Of a DNA stretch of 64,000 nt, positions 8,872 to 17,842 are shown one piece after another. Origin of the DNA: Domibacillus sp. DTU_2020_1001157_1_SI_ALB_TIR_016. GTDB taxonomy: Bacteria; Bacillota; Bacilli; Bacillales; Domibacillaceae. The stretch's first letter is position 1. Each line of letters opens with the position of its first letter. A program made the translations under genes and the position numbers. The DNA lies in assembly GCF_032341995.1 (NCBI RefSeq), contig NZ_CP135439.1:620001-684000 (forward strand). The letters run 5' to 3'. Under the pieces are notes generated by a model. The model did not search any database. It was not told where the DNA came from and saw only the letters and a list, made by a program, of their open reading frames with translations.

Positions 8872-9852
8872 ATGAAAATCGAGTTTAAAGGTATTCATCA
8901 CGTATCAGCTATTACAGCGAATGCAGCCCGAAATGTGACGTTCTATACGGAAATACTGGGGATGCGTTTAATTAAGAAAACGGTCAATCAAGATGAAACG
9001 TCGATGTATCACTTGTTTTACGGCGATGAAAGAGGAAACCCGGGGACGGAGCTGACGTTTTTTGAAATTCCAATGGCCGCCCCGAACCGGAACGGAAACA
9101 ATTCTATTTCGGGTCTTTCTCTCCGCGTGCCGAACGATGCAGCATTCGATTATTGGCAAATCCGGTTTGACGAATTTGGTGTTAAGCATCAAGCTATCAT
9201 TGATCAAGGCGGCCGGAAAGCACTCCCTTTCCAGGATTTCGAAGGACAGCGGTTTTTCCTTGTGTCGGATGAAGGAAACGAGGGTGTCGCCGGCGGCATA
9301 CCGTGGGAGAAAAGCCCGGTGCCGACTGAGGTTGGAATTATTGGGCTCGGACCGGTTCATTTAACTGTGCCTACTGCAGAACCAACTGCTGCTGCGTTAA
9401 CTGAACTGATGGGTTTCCGCGAAGTGAAACGATATCCATCGCCTGTAGAAGGACAGCCGGACGTCATTGTATTTGAAACAGGTGAAGGCGGCACAGGAGC
9501 AGAAGTGCATGTAGAGGAGAGAAACGATCTTGCGCCCGAACGGCCAGGACGCGGCGGTGTTCACCATGTTGCTTTTCGGGTGGAGGATGAAGAAGAACTG
9601 CGTCAATGGATCGCGCGTGTTCGTGAAGCGCGAATCGGCAATTCTGGATTTGTGGACCGCTTTTACTTTAAATCTCTTTATTTCCGCGAACCGAACCGTA
9701 TCCTGTTTGAAGTGGCTACCGACGGCCCTGGCTTTGATACAGATGAAGAGTTGGAGCACCTCGGTGAATCGCTCGCACTGCCGCCATTTTTAGAGCCGCA
9801 GCGTGAAGAGATTGAAGCACGCTTAAAGCCGCTGCCAGTTACATTTTCATAA
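8872..9852 (+). CDS. ring-cleaving dioxygenase of the VOC superfamily (MhqO/MhqA-like)
   Basis: A 326-residue protein with two vicinal-oxygen-chelate (glyoxalase/extradiol dioxygenase) modules. Metal-ligand positions are seen in GIHHVSAITAN at the start, GLGPVHLTVP and GGVHHVAFRV in the second half, and the Glu in RILFEVATDGPGF near the end. Proteins of this type in B. subtilis (MhqA, MhqE, MhqO) are induced by quinones and hydroquinones and are thought to open their rings. The AAAGGAGAG ribosome site follows the MarR gene at once, so the pair is an operon ended by a strong terminator. The substrate is inferred. Confidence 0.88.
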   Translation: MKIEFKGIHHVSAITANAARNVTFYTEILGMRLIKKTVNQDETSMYHLFYGDERGNPGTELTFFEIPMAAPNRNGNNSISGLSLRVPNDAAFDYWQIRFDEFGVKHQAIIDQGGRKALPFQDFEGQRFFLVSDEGNEGVAGGIPWEKSPVPTEVGIIGLGPVHLTVPTAEPTAAALTELMGFREVKRYPSPVEGQPDVIVFETGEGGTGAEVHVEERNDLAPERPGRGGVHHVAFRVEDEEELRQWIARVREARIGNSGFVDRFYFKSLYFREPNRILFEVATDGPGFDTDEELEHLGESLALPPFLEPQREEIEARLKPLPVTFS

Positions 9853-9855
9853 TGG

Positions 9856-9897
9856 AAAAGCCTTTCTTCCCCTACATGCCGGGAAGGAAGGCTTTTT
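9856..9897 (+). terminator. terminator of the marR-dioxygenase operon
   Basis: AAAAGCCTTTCTTCCC pairs fully with GGGAAGGAAGGCTTTT around a short loop and runs into a T tract. Confidence 0.93.
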
Positions 9898-9952
9898 TGC
9901 GTACAACAGATGTCAATGTTTTGTAAAATCAGACGAATTGTCCAAATTTTTC

Positions 9953-9979
9953 TTAACAAAAAATAGAATGCGCCGATAT
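9953..9979 (+). promoter_or_regulatory. SigD promoter of the flaG-fliD-fliS-fliT operon
   Basis: GCCGATAT at 9972-9979 is the exact SigD -10 consensus. A TTAA/TAAC -35 lies 14-15 bases upstream (consensus TAAA-N15-GCCGATAT). The flaG start is 36 bases downstream. This ties the operon to the motility regulon. Confidence 0.85.
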
Positions 9980-10014
9980 AAAGAAAAGAAAATGTGCATG
10001 AAGGAGGCAAAACG

Positions 10015-10365
10015 ATGGTTGACCGTATAGGCGAAAGTACAATACCAGCAACAGCCAAACCAATTGAAGCAAATGAAACAAAAGCAGTGGAAGCAGAGCA
10101 GAAGCCTGCAGCAGAAGCGGCTGAGCCGAGCACTCCGGTAAGGGAGGAGGAGCTGCAAAAATTTGCGGATCAGGTCAACACATTTTTACAGCCAACCCAG
10201 ACGCACGTTCAATTTGAATACCATGATGAACTGCAGGAATATTACGCGGTGATCGTGGATAACAACTCAGGTGAAATCATTAAAGAAATTCCATCGAAAA
10301 AAATATTGGACATGTATGCGGCAATGACCCAATTTATCGGCTTGTTTGTCGATAAAAAAGCGTAG
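10015..10365 (+). CDS. flaG: flagellar protein FlaG
   Basis: A 116-residue FlaG-family protein (YvyC in B. subtilis), linked to filament length control. The N-terminal 50 residues are a low-complexity Ala/Glu/Lys region; the conserved FlaG domain follows, with VQFEYHDELQEYYAVIVD and GEIIKEIPSKKILDMYAAM. The chosen ATG has AAGGAGG eight bases before it; the in-frame ATG seven codons earlier contains that site. It is the first gene after the SigD promoter and is 13 bases from fliD. Confidence 0.92.
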   Translation: MVDRIGESTIPATAKPIEANETKAVEAEQKPAAEAAEPSTPVREEELQKFADQVNTFLQPTQTHVQFEYHDELQEYYAVIVDNNSGEIIKEIPSKKILDMYAAMTQFIGLFVDKKA

Positions 10366-10378
10366 GGAGGACAAGATT

Positions 10379-12445
10379 ATGGTGCTTCGCGTAGGCGGAA
10401 TGGCCAGTGGCATGGACACTGAGTCGATTATTAAAGACTTAATGAAAGCAGAGCGGATACCGCTTGATAAATTAAAACAGAAAAAGCAAACTTTAGAATG
10501 GCAGCGGGACGATTACCGGGCAATGAATACCCTGCTTCTTGATTTTCGCTCCGAATTAACGAATATGAGATTAACAACCAAGTATCGTGCTCGGACGGTT
10601 ACATCTTCTGATGACACTAAAGTAACAGCCACGGCATCTAGTGCCGCTTCTCAAGCTTCTTACTCAGTTACACAGGTTGATAAGCTAGCGACAGCAGCAC
10701 GGCAGACTGTTTCATCTATTGGGAAAGTGGAGTCTACTAAAACACTTGAAAGCCAAGAAGCAAATTTCACCCAAGATGTTGCATTAACTACTCAAACAGA
10801 AACTTTTGCAACTGCGCCATCCACTTGGCAGCTTGGAAAGACAAACCTGACCGAAACTGATTTCAAACTGACTGTTGATGGAACTGTCTACCAACTTGAG
10901 CCGGGAACCGCTGATGCTAACGGAGATTACAGTTTAAAAGACAGCTTAGGGACACAAATCGGAACTGTCAATTTGGCCAGCGGTGTTGTGAAATTTGACA
11001 CACCTACGGATTTAGACGGGAAAACCGTAACAGCTGAGTATAAAAAATCAGCTTTTGCCTGGAAAACAGGTGGAGTAGGAAGTCAATCATTAGTCGGAAC
11101 TGGAACAAATACAGTTAGCTTAACACTAGCAACAGGAGTAAATATTAATACTGCCGAGAGAGAAGCTATGACTGTTAAAGTAAACGGCAAAGCTTATACA
11201 TTAGTTGACAAAGCTCAAGCAGACCTCCTGGACAATGAAGTAGCTATCTCAAGTGAAGGCATTCTTTCATTTAAAAATAATATTGCGGCTACTGATACTG
11301 TCAGCGCAAACTATATTACCAATGAGTCAACCAAGAAATATGCAGATTTTTCTATTGAATCAGCTTCCTTGAACAACACTTCTTTAAAAGAAAAATTTCT
11401 TATTCAATCGACAGATACGTTAGATCAAGTAATCGAGATGGTGAATAAATCAAAAGCTGGCGTATCGATGTTTTATGACTCATTTACGGGAGGAATGTCG
11501 TTAACACGCACAGAAACTGGTAATTTTAATTCGACAGGAAAAGAAATAAGTGTTACTGGTGATTTTGCTACAAAAATGTTGCTTTTAGGCGGGACAGAAA
11601 CAGGCGGCGAGAATGCTAAATTTGTTATTAATGGCCTTGCCACAGAACGTTCTTCCAATACGTTTGACATGAATGGAGTAAATATCACGCTAAAAAAAGA
11701 ATTTACTAGCGCTGAAGGAGCAGCTTCCCTTTCCATTAGTAATGATGGAAATGCAGTTTTTGAAAACATTAAATCATTCGTAGACAAATACAATGAGCTT
11801 ATTGGCAAAATAAGCAAAAAGACATCTGAAGAGCGCTACCGTACCTATACGCCTCTTACTGATGAGCAGAGAGAATCATTAAGTGAAAAGCAACAAGAGC
11901 AATGGGAAGAAAAAGCAAAAAGCGGGCTGCTTAGACGGGACACTATTTTAAGCGGAGTTCTTTCTTCAATGCGAAGCAACTTTTCACAGCCGGTATCAAA
12001 CAGTGATACAGACCCGCTTTTCAATCAGCTGGCGTCTATTGGCATCACAACAACTAAAAATTATCTTGAGGGCGGAAAGTTAGAGATTTCAGAGTCAAAA
12101 TTAAAAGAGGCCATTAATAATAATCCAGACGCAGTCGAAGCTTTATTCCGTGGTGGAGGCGAAGCAACTTCCATTGGTGAAAAAGGCATTATCCATCGCC
12201 TGTACAGTACAGTTAATGAAACAATGGATAAATTAAAAGATCGAGCAGGCAACTCACTGTCAAGTAATCAACAGTTTACTTTGGGACGACAATTAACAAC
12301 AGTTGATGATAGCATTACTCGGTTTGAAGGCCGGTTGACCCAGGTAGAAGACCGGTACTGGAAGCAGTTCACGGCTATGGAAAAAGCGATTCAAAATGCA
12401 AATACGCAATCTTCTTATTTGATGCAGCAGTTTAGCAGTTATTAA
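10379..12445 (+). CDS. fliD: flagellar hook-associated protein 2 (filament cap) FliD
   Basis: The cap protein that sits on the filament tip and folds incoming flagellin. The conserved N-terminal part (GGMASGMDTESIIKDLMKAE, heptads for the D0 coiled coil) and C-terminal part (KGIIHRLYSTVNETMDKL, RFEGRLTQVEDRYWKQFTAME) frame a long variable centre rich in Thr and Ser. At 688 residues it is much longer than B. subtilis FliD (498), the extra length being in the surface-exposed D2/D3 region, whose codons are also more AT-rich than the flanking genes. The start ATG (MVLRVGGMAS) follows GGGAGGA. Secreted through the flagellar export apparatus with FliT as chaperone. Confidence 0.94.
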   Translation: MVLRVGGMASGMDTESIIKDLMKAERIPLDKLKQKKQTLEWQRDDYRAMNTLLLDFRSELTNMRLTTKYRARTVTSSDDTKVTATASSAASQASYSVTQVDKLATAARQTVSSIGKVESTKTLESQEANFTQDVALTTQTETFATAPSTWQLGKTNLTETDFKLTVDGTVYQLEPGTADANGDYSLKDSLGTQIGTVNLASGVVKFDTPTDLDGKTVTAEYKKSAFAWKTGGVGSQSLVGTGTNTVSLTLATGVNINTAEREAMTVKVNGKAYTLVDKAQADLLDNEVAISSEGILSFKNNIAATDTVSANYITNESTKKYADFSIESASLNNTSLKEKFLIQSTDTLDQVIEMVNKSKAGVSMFYDSFTGGMSLTRTETGNFNSTGKEISVTGDFATKMLLLGGTETGGENAKFVINGLATERSSNTFDMNGVNITLKKEFTSAEGAASLSISNDGNAVFENIKSFVDKYNELIGKISKKTSEERYRTYTPLTDEQRESLSEKQQEQWEEKAKSGLLRRDTILSGVLSSMRSNFSQPVSNSDTDPLFNQLASIGITTTKNYLEGGKLEISESKLKEAINNNPDAVEALFRGGGEATSIGEKGIIHRLYSTVNETMDKLKDRAGNSLSSNQQFTLGRQLTTVDDSITRFEGRLTQVEDRYWKQFTAMEKAIQNANTQSSYLMQQFSSY

Positions 12446-12466
12446 TAAAAAAGGAGTGACCCTCTA

Positions 12467-12871
12467 GTGGCAATCAATAATCCGCATCAGGCTTATGCGA
12501 ATAACTCAGTTAATACAGCATCCCCTGGTGAATTAACATTAATGCTATACAATGGATGCTTGAAATTTATTCATTTAGCTGAACGTGCAATAAAGGAAAA
12601 CAATATTGAACAAAAAAATATAAACGTACAAAAAGCACAGGCGATTATCCGTGAATTGAGTATTACGCTTAAAACGAATACAGAGCTCGCAAGAAACATG
12701 CTCGCCCTTTACGAGTTTATGAATGAACGCCTTGTCCAAGCGAATATCAAAAACGACCCGGCTATCCTAAAAGAAGTAGAAGGATTTGTCGTCGAATTCC
12801 GTGATGCGTGGAAGCAAGTTATCCAGGAAAACCGCCGCATGCAGCAAGTTGGTGCGGGCGGCCGGGTGTAA
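12467..12871 (+). CDS. fliS: flagellin export chaperone FliS
   Basis: A 134-residue all-helical chaperone that binds the C-terminus of flagellin before export. The family pattern is seen in HQAYANNSVNTASPGELTLM at the start, YNGCLKFIHLAERAI and the later NERLVQANIKND. It starts with GTG behind a good AAGGAGTGA site. The stop overlaps the fliT start (TAATG), so the two are coupled. Confidence 0.94.
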   Translation: MAINNPHQAYANNSVNTASPGELTLMLYNGCLKFIHLAERAIKENNIEQKNINVQKAQAIIRELSITLKTNTELARNMLALYEFMNERLVQANIKNDPAILKEVEGFVVEFRDAWKQVIQENRRMQQVGAGGRV

Positions 12872-13215
12872 TGACGCCGGTTCATGACTGTCATAAAATG
12901 ACGAAAAGGCTGCTTGATCTGCTTGAGGCAGCAAATGAGGATCGTGACAGTCAAATTCAAGATGTTGAAGAGCTGCTGGACCAGCGCGGTGACATTCTTC
13001 CAAACATTCAGCCGCCTTTTACGGAGGAAGAGCAAAAGCTTGGGCGCGAGATTCATTTAATGAACCAGGAAATTGAACAGCACCTGCAAAAGCTGAGCCG
13101 GGCTGTTAAAGAAGATTTACAGGAAGTAAAAGTGAAAAAGAAGACGATGAGCAAGTATGCAAATCCGTATGAAGCGCTGCAGACAGATGGTGTATTTTAC
13201 GATAAACGCAATTAA
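12871..13215 (+). CDS. fliT: flagellar protein FliT
   Basis: A 114-residue, mostly helical, charged protein in the FliT position directly after fliS with a one-base stop/start overlap. FliT proteins are chaperones for FliD; sequence conservation is low, so the name rests on size, helix-rich composition (LLDLLEAANEDRD, IEQHLQKLSRAVKEDLQEV) and operon place. The Lys/Val-rich end, EVKVKKKTMSKYANPYEA, resembles Bacillus FliT tails. Confidence 0.82.
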   Translation: MTPVHDCHKMTKRLLDLLEAANEDRDSQIQDVEELLDQRGDILPNIQPPFTEEEQKLGREIHLMNQEIEQHLQKLSRAVKEDLQEVKVKKKTMSKYANPYEALQTDGVFYDKRN

Positions 13216-13245
13216 TCCGGTGCCACTCAAGCCCGGATTTTTTCT
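13214..13245 (+). terminator. terminator of the flagellar operon
   Basis: AATCCGG and CCGGATT form a 7-bp stem around 12 bases, followed by a TTTTTTC tract; it overlaps the fliT stop. Confidence 0.8.
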
Positions 13246-13284
13246 TGATAAAAGTTTTTTGAAAATTCGACAAATTTTTTCGTG

Positions 13285-13309
13285 GATTAAGGAGGATTCT
13301 AAAGGGTAC
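13285..13309 (+). promoter_or_regulatory. possible SigB promoter of hpf
   Basis: GATTAA, 13 bases, GGGTAC resembles the SigB consensus (GTTTAA-N12-14-GGGTAT) with one mismatch in each box. B. subtilis yvyD (hpf) is known to be SigB- and SigH-dependent, which supports the reading. Confidence 0.45.
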
Positions 13310-13356
13310 ATAAAGAATATAGAAGTATAGCAATTAGTTGAAGGAGGAGTTCTAGC

Positions 13357-13908
13357 ATGATGAACTATAACATTCGCGGTGAAAATATTGAAGTGACTCC
13401 GGCTATTCGTGAGTATGTAGAGAAAAAGATCAGTAAGCTTGAGCGCTATTTCACCGAAACTCCTAATGCGAATGTACACGTGAACTTAAAAACGTACAAT
13501 AACACAAACGCAAAAGTAGAAGTGACGATCCCGATGAAAAATCTCGTTCTTCGCGCAGAGGAACGTAATCCGGATCTATATGCAGCAGTTGATTTAATTA
13601 CAGATAAACTAGAGCGCCAGATTCGCAAACATAAAACGAAAGTAAACCGCAAGTTCCGTGAAAAAGGTGAGCCGCAGGATTATTTCGCGGTGCAGGCTGA
13701 CAGCGTGGCTGTAGAAGAAGAGCAGGACGATCTGCAGGTTGTCCGGACAAAACAAATTGACTTGAAGCCGATGGATTCAGAAGAAGCGGTTCTGCAAATG
13801 AATCTGCTGGGCCATAACTTCTTTATTTACACAGATGCTGAAACAGATGGCACAAACATTGTGTACAAACGAAGTGACGGCAAATATGGCTTAATTGAAA
13901 CCAACTAA
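13357..13908 (+). CDS. hpf: long ribosome hibernation promoting factor HPF (YvyD)
   Basis: A 183-residue long-form HPF that dimerises idle 70S ribosomes into 100S particles. The N-terminal S30AE domain covers about residues 1-100 ([36 protein letters not shown]; basic [12 protein letters not shown]), and the C-terminal dimerisation domain starts near residue 125 ([20 protein letters not shown] and [11 protein letters not shown]). A strong AAGGAGG lies nine bases before the first ATG; a second ATG follows directly. A single gene with its own promoter, as in B. subtilis between fliT and secA. Confidence 0.95.
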   Translation: MMNYNIRGENIEVTPAIREYVEKKISKLERYFTETPNANVHVNLKTYNNTNAKVEVTIPMKNLVLRAEERNPDLYAAVDLITDKLERQIRKHKTKVNRKFREKGEPQDYFAVQADSVAVEEEQDDLQVVRTKQIDLKPMDSEEAVLQMNLLGHNFFIYTDAETDGTNIVYKRSDGKYGLIETN

Positions 13909-13931
13909 TCTTTTTCTTATGTATTAAGAAA

Positions 13932-14018
13932 GCCGGCTGGTAACTGCTTGTCTTTTAAGGCACAAAGCGAGTGACCATCCGGATCAGGAGCATCGGAGCC
14001 GGCAGATACCAGCAGCCG
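13932..14018 (+). ncRNA. structured non-coding stretch between hpf and the SEC-C gene
   Basis: No gene fits here. The left arm CTGGTA plus CTGC (13937-13947) pairs with GCAG plus TACCAG (14002-14012), and the outer CGGCTG (13934-13939) can alternatively pair with CAGCCG (14013-14018). Between the arms are two possible hairpins, one near 13946-13968 (GCTTGT / ACAAAGC) and one near 13978-13997 (TCCGGAT / ATCGGA). A terminator follows 20 bases later. It could be the hpf 3' untranslated region, or a leader/aptamer-like RNA with its own terminator. I do not recognise it as a known riboswitch class. Confidence 0.35.
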
Positions 14019-14037
14019 AGCATGTATGAGCACCCTA

Positions 14038-14069
14038 AGAAGTCCGCAGAATACGCGGGCTTCTTTTTT
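14038..14069 (+). terminator. terminator downstream of hpf
   Basis: AGAAGTCCGC and GCGGGCTTCT pair (one G-T) around seven bases and are followed by a T run. It lies 130 bases after the hpf stop and 60 bases before the SEC-C gene. Confidence 0.9.
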
Positions 14070-14128
14070 GTATGTGCGATTCATGATATGATAAAGAGCG
14101 TGACTTTGCACGAGGAGGAAAAAAGAAG

Positions 14129-15178
14129 ATGTCAATTGGACGAAATGATCCGTGCCTATGCGGCAGCGGAAGAAAATATAAAAAATGCTGCGGAAAAAGA
14201 GAAGGAGCGGCGATTGTACCGGTTTTGGTAGAAGAAGCGAGTGCGATTCAGCGTGAATTGATCGATTATGCAATGGAAAATCATTCAGCGATGCTGAAAA
14301 AAGAGTTTCAGCCGCTGCTTCGGTCAAATGAAACACTGCGTCAAAATGAACAGGTGTTTCTTGTAACGTTTGAAATTTGGGCGATTTTAACCCGGACGAT
14401 TAAAGAAAACGAGACGATTTTAACGAAATTTGTGAAACGTCGTGTACCGTCTATTTCACGTCAGCGCACAGCGGAAATTGTCTCTTCGTGGGTAGATTAC
14501 CGCTTTATGGCCGGAGTGATCGAATCATGCGACGGCCCTGTATATCGAGTGCGTGATATTTTAACAGATGAAGTTTATTCTGTACGGGCACTCCGAAGTG
14601 TTGATCTTGTCGGCGCGTTTGTGACAGGAGCACTGCTGCCGCATGAATCTGATTATACGTTTTTTATGACAGATTTCCACTTTGAAGCAGCACATGCAGA
14701 AGCGATGGCAGCTGCTGTCCGCAATATGTTTAATGAGTCTGCTTTTGAAGATACGCAGGACTTTTTCACACATGACTTTGTCGGTGTAATGGATACATTG
14801 TTTGCGGTGTACGAAAAAGGACATGCCGCTGTTGATCTGACGACATTGATGTGGGCAAAAGAAGCGCAAAAGGAAACAGCCGCGCATATGGAAGCTTCGT
14901 TTGAACAGGAACAGTATGGGCAGCCTGTAGCTCAAATGGCCGTGCTTCTTTGGAATTACTACTGCTCGAAGGAAGATCCGGCAGTCCGGAAGAAGGAAGT
15001 CTTTACTGCTGCCATGATTGCTCTTCTTCAAGCGCACGAACTGCTTGATGTGAAAGAATCAAAGGCAGCGATCGCAAGCCGCTACGGTATTTCTGCTGCA
15101 ACACTTTCAAAACGGCAGAAGGAAATGGAAGCTGTACTGGAAGAGAAATTGCAGGCAGCGGGAAGCGGGCAAAAATAA
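14129..15178 (+). CDS. SEC-C motif protein with C-terminal helix-turn-helix
   Basis: A 349-residue protein that opens with a SEC-C zinc motif (NDPCLCGSGRKYKKCC), the same metal-binding module found at the end of SecA, where it contacts SecB or the ribosome. The rest is helical and acidic without a domain I can name. Near the end, AAIASRYGISAATLSKRQKEM reads as a helix-turn-helix. It lies 95 bases upstream of secA and behind a terminator, so it is probably transcribed on its own (GAGGAGG ribosome site). A role in protein targeting or regulation is only suggested by the motif and the neighbour. Confidence 0.75.
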   Translation: MSIGRNDPCLCGSGRKYKKCCGKREGAAIVPVLVEEASAIQRELIDYAMENHSAMLKKEFQPLLRSNETLRQNEQVFLVTFEIWAILTRTIKENETILTKFVKRRVPSISRQRTAEIVSSWVDYRFMAGVIESCDGPVYRVRDILTDEVYSVRALRSVDLVGAFVTGALLPHESDYTFFMTDFHFEAAHAEAMAAAVRNMFNESAFEDTQDFFTHDFVGVMDTLFAVYEKGHAAVDLTTLMWAKEAQKETAAHMEASFEQEQYGQPVAQMAVLLWNYYCSKEDPAVRKKEVFTAAMIALLQAHELLDVKESKAAIASRYGISAATLSKRQKEMEAVLEEKLQAAGSGQK

Positions 15179-15208
15179 ACCATATGAGTGTACGCTCACC
15201 TTCAGAAG

Positions 15209-15217
15209 TGGTACTAT
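15209..15217 (+). promoter_or_regulatory. extended -10 promoter of secA
   Basis: TGGTACTAT is an extended -10 element 57 bases before the secA start. A small hairpin, TGAG/CTCA, lies at 15185-15198 just upstream. Confidence 0.4.
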
Positions 15218-15273
15218 TAACTAGGAAAAATGCGAAGGTTTTGCCCTGTTGAACCTGAAAAGGAGCGTTTAAA

Positions 15274-17784
15274 ATGGGTTTATTAAATAAAGTGTTTGAT
15301 GCGAATAAAAAAGAAATAAAAAAACTTGAAAAAACAGCTGTAAAAGTGGAAGCGCTGGCGGATGAAACAGCGGCGCTTTCTGATGCAGCATTAAAAGATA
15401 AAACAGAAGAATTCAAACAGCGTTATCAAAAAGGCGAATCGCTTGATGACCTGCTTGTAGAAGCGTTTGCCGTTGTACGGGAAGCCGCGAAGCGTGTGCT
15501 TGGCCTTTACCCGTACCGTGTTCAGCTCATGGGGGGAGCCGCCCTTCATGAGGGGAATATCTCTGAAATGAAAACCGGTGAAGGGAAAACGCTGACGGCA
15601 ACAATGCCGGTTTATTTAAATGCGGTTTCCGGCAAAGGTGTTCATGTTATTACCGTCAATGAATACCTGGCATCCCGTGATGCGGAAGAAATGGGCCGTC
15701 TTTACGAGTTTCTTGGCTTAACAGTCGGCTTGAATTTAAACAGCTTGTCGAAAGAGCAGAAAAAAGAAGCGTACGAGTGTGACATTACGTACGGAACAAA
15801 TAACGAATTTGGCTTTGACTACCTGCGCGACAATATGGTGCTGTACAAAGAGCATAAAGTACAGCGCCCGCTTCACTATGCGGTTATCGATGAAGTGGAC
15901 TCTATCTTAATCGATGAAGCGCGGACGCCGCTTATCATTTCCGGACAGGCAGCCAAATCAACGCAGCTGTATATCCATGCGTTTTCATTCGTCCGCACGC
16001 TGAAAGAAGAAGAAGACTTCACGGTTGATATTAAAACGAAAAGCGTGCTGTTAACCGAAGAAGGAATGACGAAAGCGGAAAAAGCATTCGGCATTGAAAA
16101 CTTGTTTGACTTGAAGCATGTCGGCTTAAACCATCATATTACACAGGCGTTAAAAGCGCGTGTGACGATGCATCGCGACGTAGATTACGTTGTGCAGGAC
16201 GGGGAAGTGGTCATCGTTGACCAGTTTACCGGCCGCTTAATGAAAGGGCGCCGTTATTCCGACGGGCTTCATCAAGCAATTGAAGCAAAAGAAGGCGTTC
16301 AAATTCAAAATGAAAGCATGACAATGGCGACGATTACGTTCCAGAACTTCTTCCGGATGTATGAAAAGCTTTCCGGTATGACCGGTACGGCCCGCACGGA
16401 GGAAGAAGAATTCCGCAACATTTATAATATGCGTGTAGTGGCAATTCCGACAAACCGTCCAATTGCCCGTGATGACCGCGCCGATTTAATTTATGCAACG
16501 ATGAACGGAAAATTTATGGCTGTTGTGGAAGATATCCATGAGCGCTACCAGAAAAAACAGCCGGTTCTAGTCGGGACAGTGGCGATCGAAACATCTGAGC
16601 TTATTTCAGCCCACTTAACGAAAAGAGGCGTTCCGCACAACGTACTGAATGCGAAAAACCACGAGCGGGAAGCAGAAATCATTCAGGATGCCGGACAGCC
16701 GGGTGCTGTGACGATTGCAACTAACATGGCTGGACGCGGAACCGATATCAAACTCGGTGAAGGCGTCAAAGAGCTTGGCGGACTGGCTGTTATTGGAACG
16801 GAGCGCCATGAATCACGCCGGATTGACAATCAGCTTCGCGGACGCTCCGGCCGTCAGGGCGACCCGGGTGTCACCCAGTTTTATCTGTCAATGGAAGATG
16901 AATTGATGCGCCGCTTCGGATCGGATAACATGAAGTCGATGATGGCCAAGCTTGGCATGGACGACACTCAGCCTATTCAAAGCAAGATGGTATCCCGGGC
17001 GGTTGAATCTGCGCAAAAACGCGTAGAAGGCAATAACTTTGACGCACGGAAACGTCTTCTTGAATATGATGATGTATTACGCCAGCAGCGTGAAATCATT
17101 TACAAGCAGCGTGACGAAGTGCTCGAAGCAGAAAACCTGCGCAGCATTTTAGAAGAAATGGTGACCAAAACAATCGCGGCGACGATTGCGGCACATGCGA
17201 ACGATGAAGAAGCGGCCGAGCCGTATGACGCAGAAGGCATTGCCGACACGGTAAACGCGAACCTGCTTGAAGAGGGAGCGGTATCAGCGGATGAACTTCG
17301 CGGCCAGGACCTGGATACAATCAGCCGCATTATTTCCGACAAAGTCACGGAACGCTACAATGAGCGTGAAGCACAGCTTGGCGCCGAGCAAATGCGTGAA
17401 TTTGAAAAAGTTGTACTGCTTCGTGCCGTCGATTCAAAATGGATCAATCATATTGATGCGATGGATCAGCTTCGGCAGGGGATTCACCTGCGTGCTTACG
17501 GACAGATTGATCCGCTTCGCGAGTATCAAAACGAAGGCTTTGCCATGTTTGAGCAGATGATTGCTGCCATCAACGAAGAAGCCGCCAAGTATGTCATGAA
17601 AGCGGAAATCCGCAGCAACCTTGAGCGCCAGGAAGTAGCAAAAGGCCAGGCGGTTAATCCGAAAGAAGAAGAAGCACCGAAGAAGAAAAAACCGCTCCGT
17701 AAAGCGCCGGAAATCGGACGCAATGAGCTATGCCCATGCGGCAGCGGCAAAAAGTATAAAAACTGTCACGGACTTCAAGAGTAA
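15274..17784 (+). CDS. secA: preprotein translocase ATPase SecA
   Basis: The 836-residue motor that pushes preproteins through SecYEG. Walker A is EMKTGEGKT (about residue 100), Walker [20 protein letters not shown] (about 207), followed by the preprotein cross-linking domain, NBD2 ([29 protein letters not shown]) and the helical scaffold. It ends with a SEC-C zinc motif, [14 protein letters not shown]. Ribosome site AAAAGGAGCG. The length is usual for Bacillus SecA. It precedes prfB, as in B. subtilis, with which it may be co-transcribed. Confidence 0.98.
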   Translation: MGLLNKVFDANKKEIKKLEKTAVKVEALADETAALSDAALKDKTEEFKQRYQKGESLDDLLVEAFAVVREAAKRVLGLYPYRVQLMGGAALHEGNISEMKTGEGKTLTATMPVYLNAVSGKGVHVITVNEYLASRDAEEMGRLYEFLGLTVGLNLNSLSKEQKKEAYECDITYGTNNEFGFDYLRDNMVLYKEHKVQRPLHYAVIDEVDSILIDEARTPLIISGQAAKSTQLYIHAFSFVRTLKEEEDFTVDIKTKSVLLTEEGMTKAEKAFGIENLFDLKHVGLNHHITQALKARVTMHRDVDYVVQDGEVVIVDQFTGRLMKGRRYSDGLHQAIEAKEGVQIQNESMTMATITFQNFFRMYEKLSGMTGTARTEEEEFRNIYNMRVVAIPTNRPIARDDRADLIYATMNGKFMAVVEDIHERYQKKQPVLVGTVAIETSELISAHLTKRGVPHNVLNAKNHEREAEIIQDAGQPGAVTIATNMAGRGTDIKLGEGVKELGGLAVIGTERHESRRIDNQLRGRSGRQGDPGVTQFYLSMEDELMRRFGSDNMKSMMAKLGMDDTQPIQSKMVSRAVESAQKRVEGNNFDARKRLLEYDDVLRQQREIIYKQRDEVLEAENLRSILEEMVTKTIAATIAAHANDEEAAEPYDAEGIADTVNANLLEEGAVSADELRGQDLDTISRIISDKVTERYNEREAQLGAEQMREFEKVVLLRAVDSKWINHIDAMDQLRQGIHLRAYGQIDPLREYQNEGFAMFEQMIAAINEEAAKYVMKAEIRSNLERQEVAKGQAVNPKEEEAPKKKKPLRKAPEIGRNELCPCGSGKKYKNCHGLQE

Positions 17785-17786
17785 AA

Positions 17787-17805
17787 GGTGCGGTTTAGCC
17801 GCACC
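17787..17805 (+). terminator. hairpin between secA and prfB
   Basis: GGTGCGG, five bases, CCGCACC: a perfect 7-bp stem right after the secA stop, followed by CAGGCTCTTTT. The poor T run suggests partial termination or messenger processing. Confidence 0.55.
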
Positions 17806-17842
17806 CAGGCTCTTTTATCAAATTTATTTAGAGGTGGACTAG

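Noticed and set aside
9678..10133. 151-codon minus-strand frame over the dioxygenase end and flaG start
   Set aside because: Shadow of two good plus-strand genes and of a terminator and SigD promoter.
14561..15037. 158-codon minus-strand frame inside the SEC-C gene
   Set aside because: Antisense shadow; Cys/His-rich codon pattern without family features or ribosome site.
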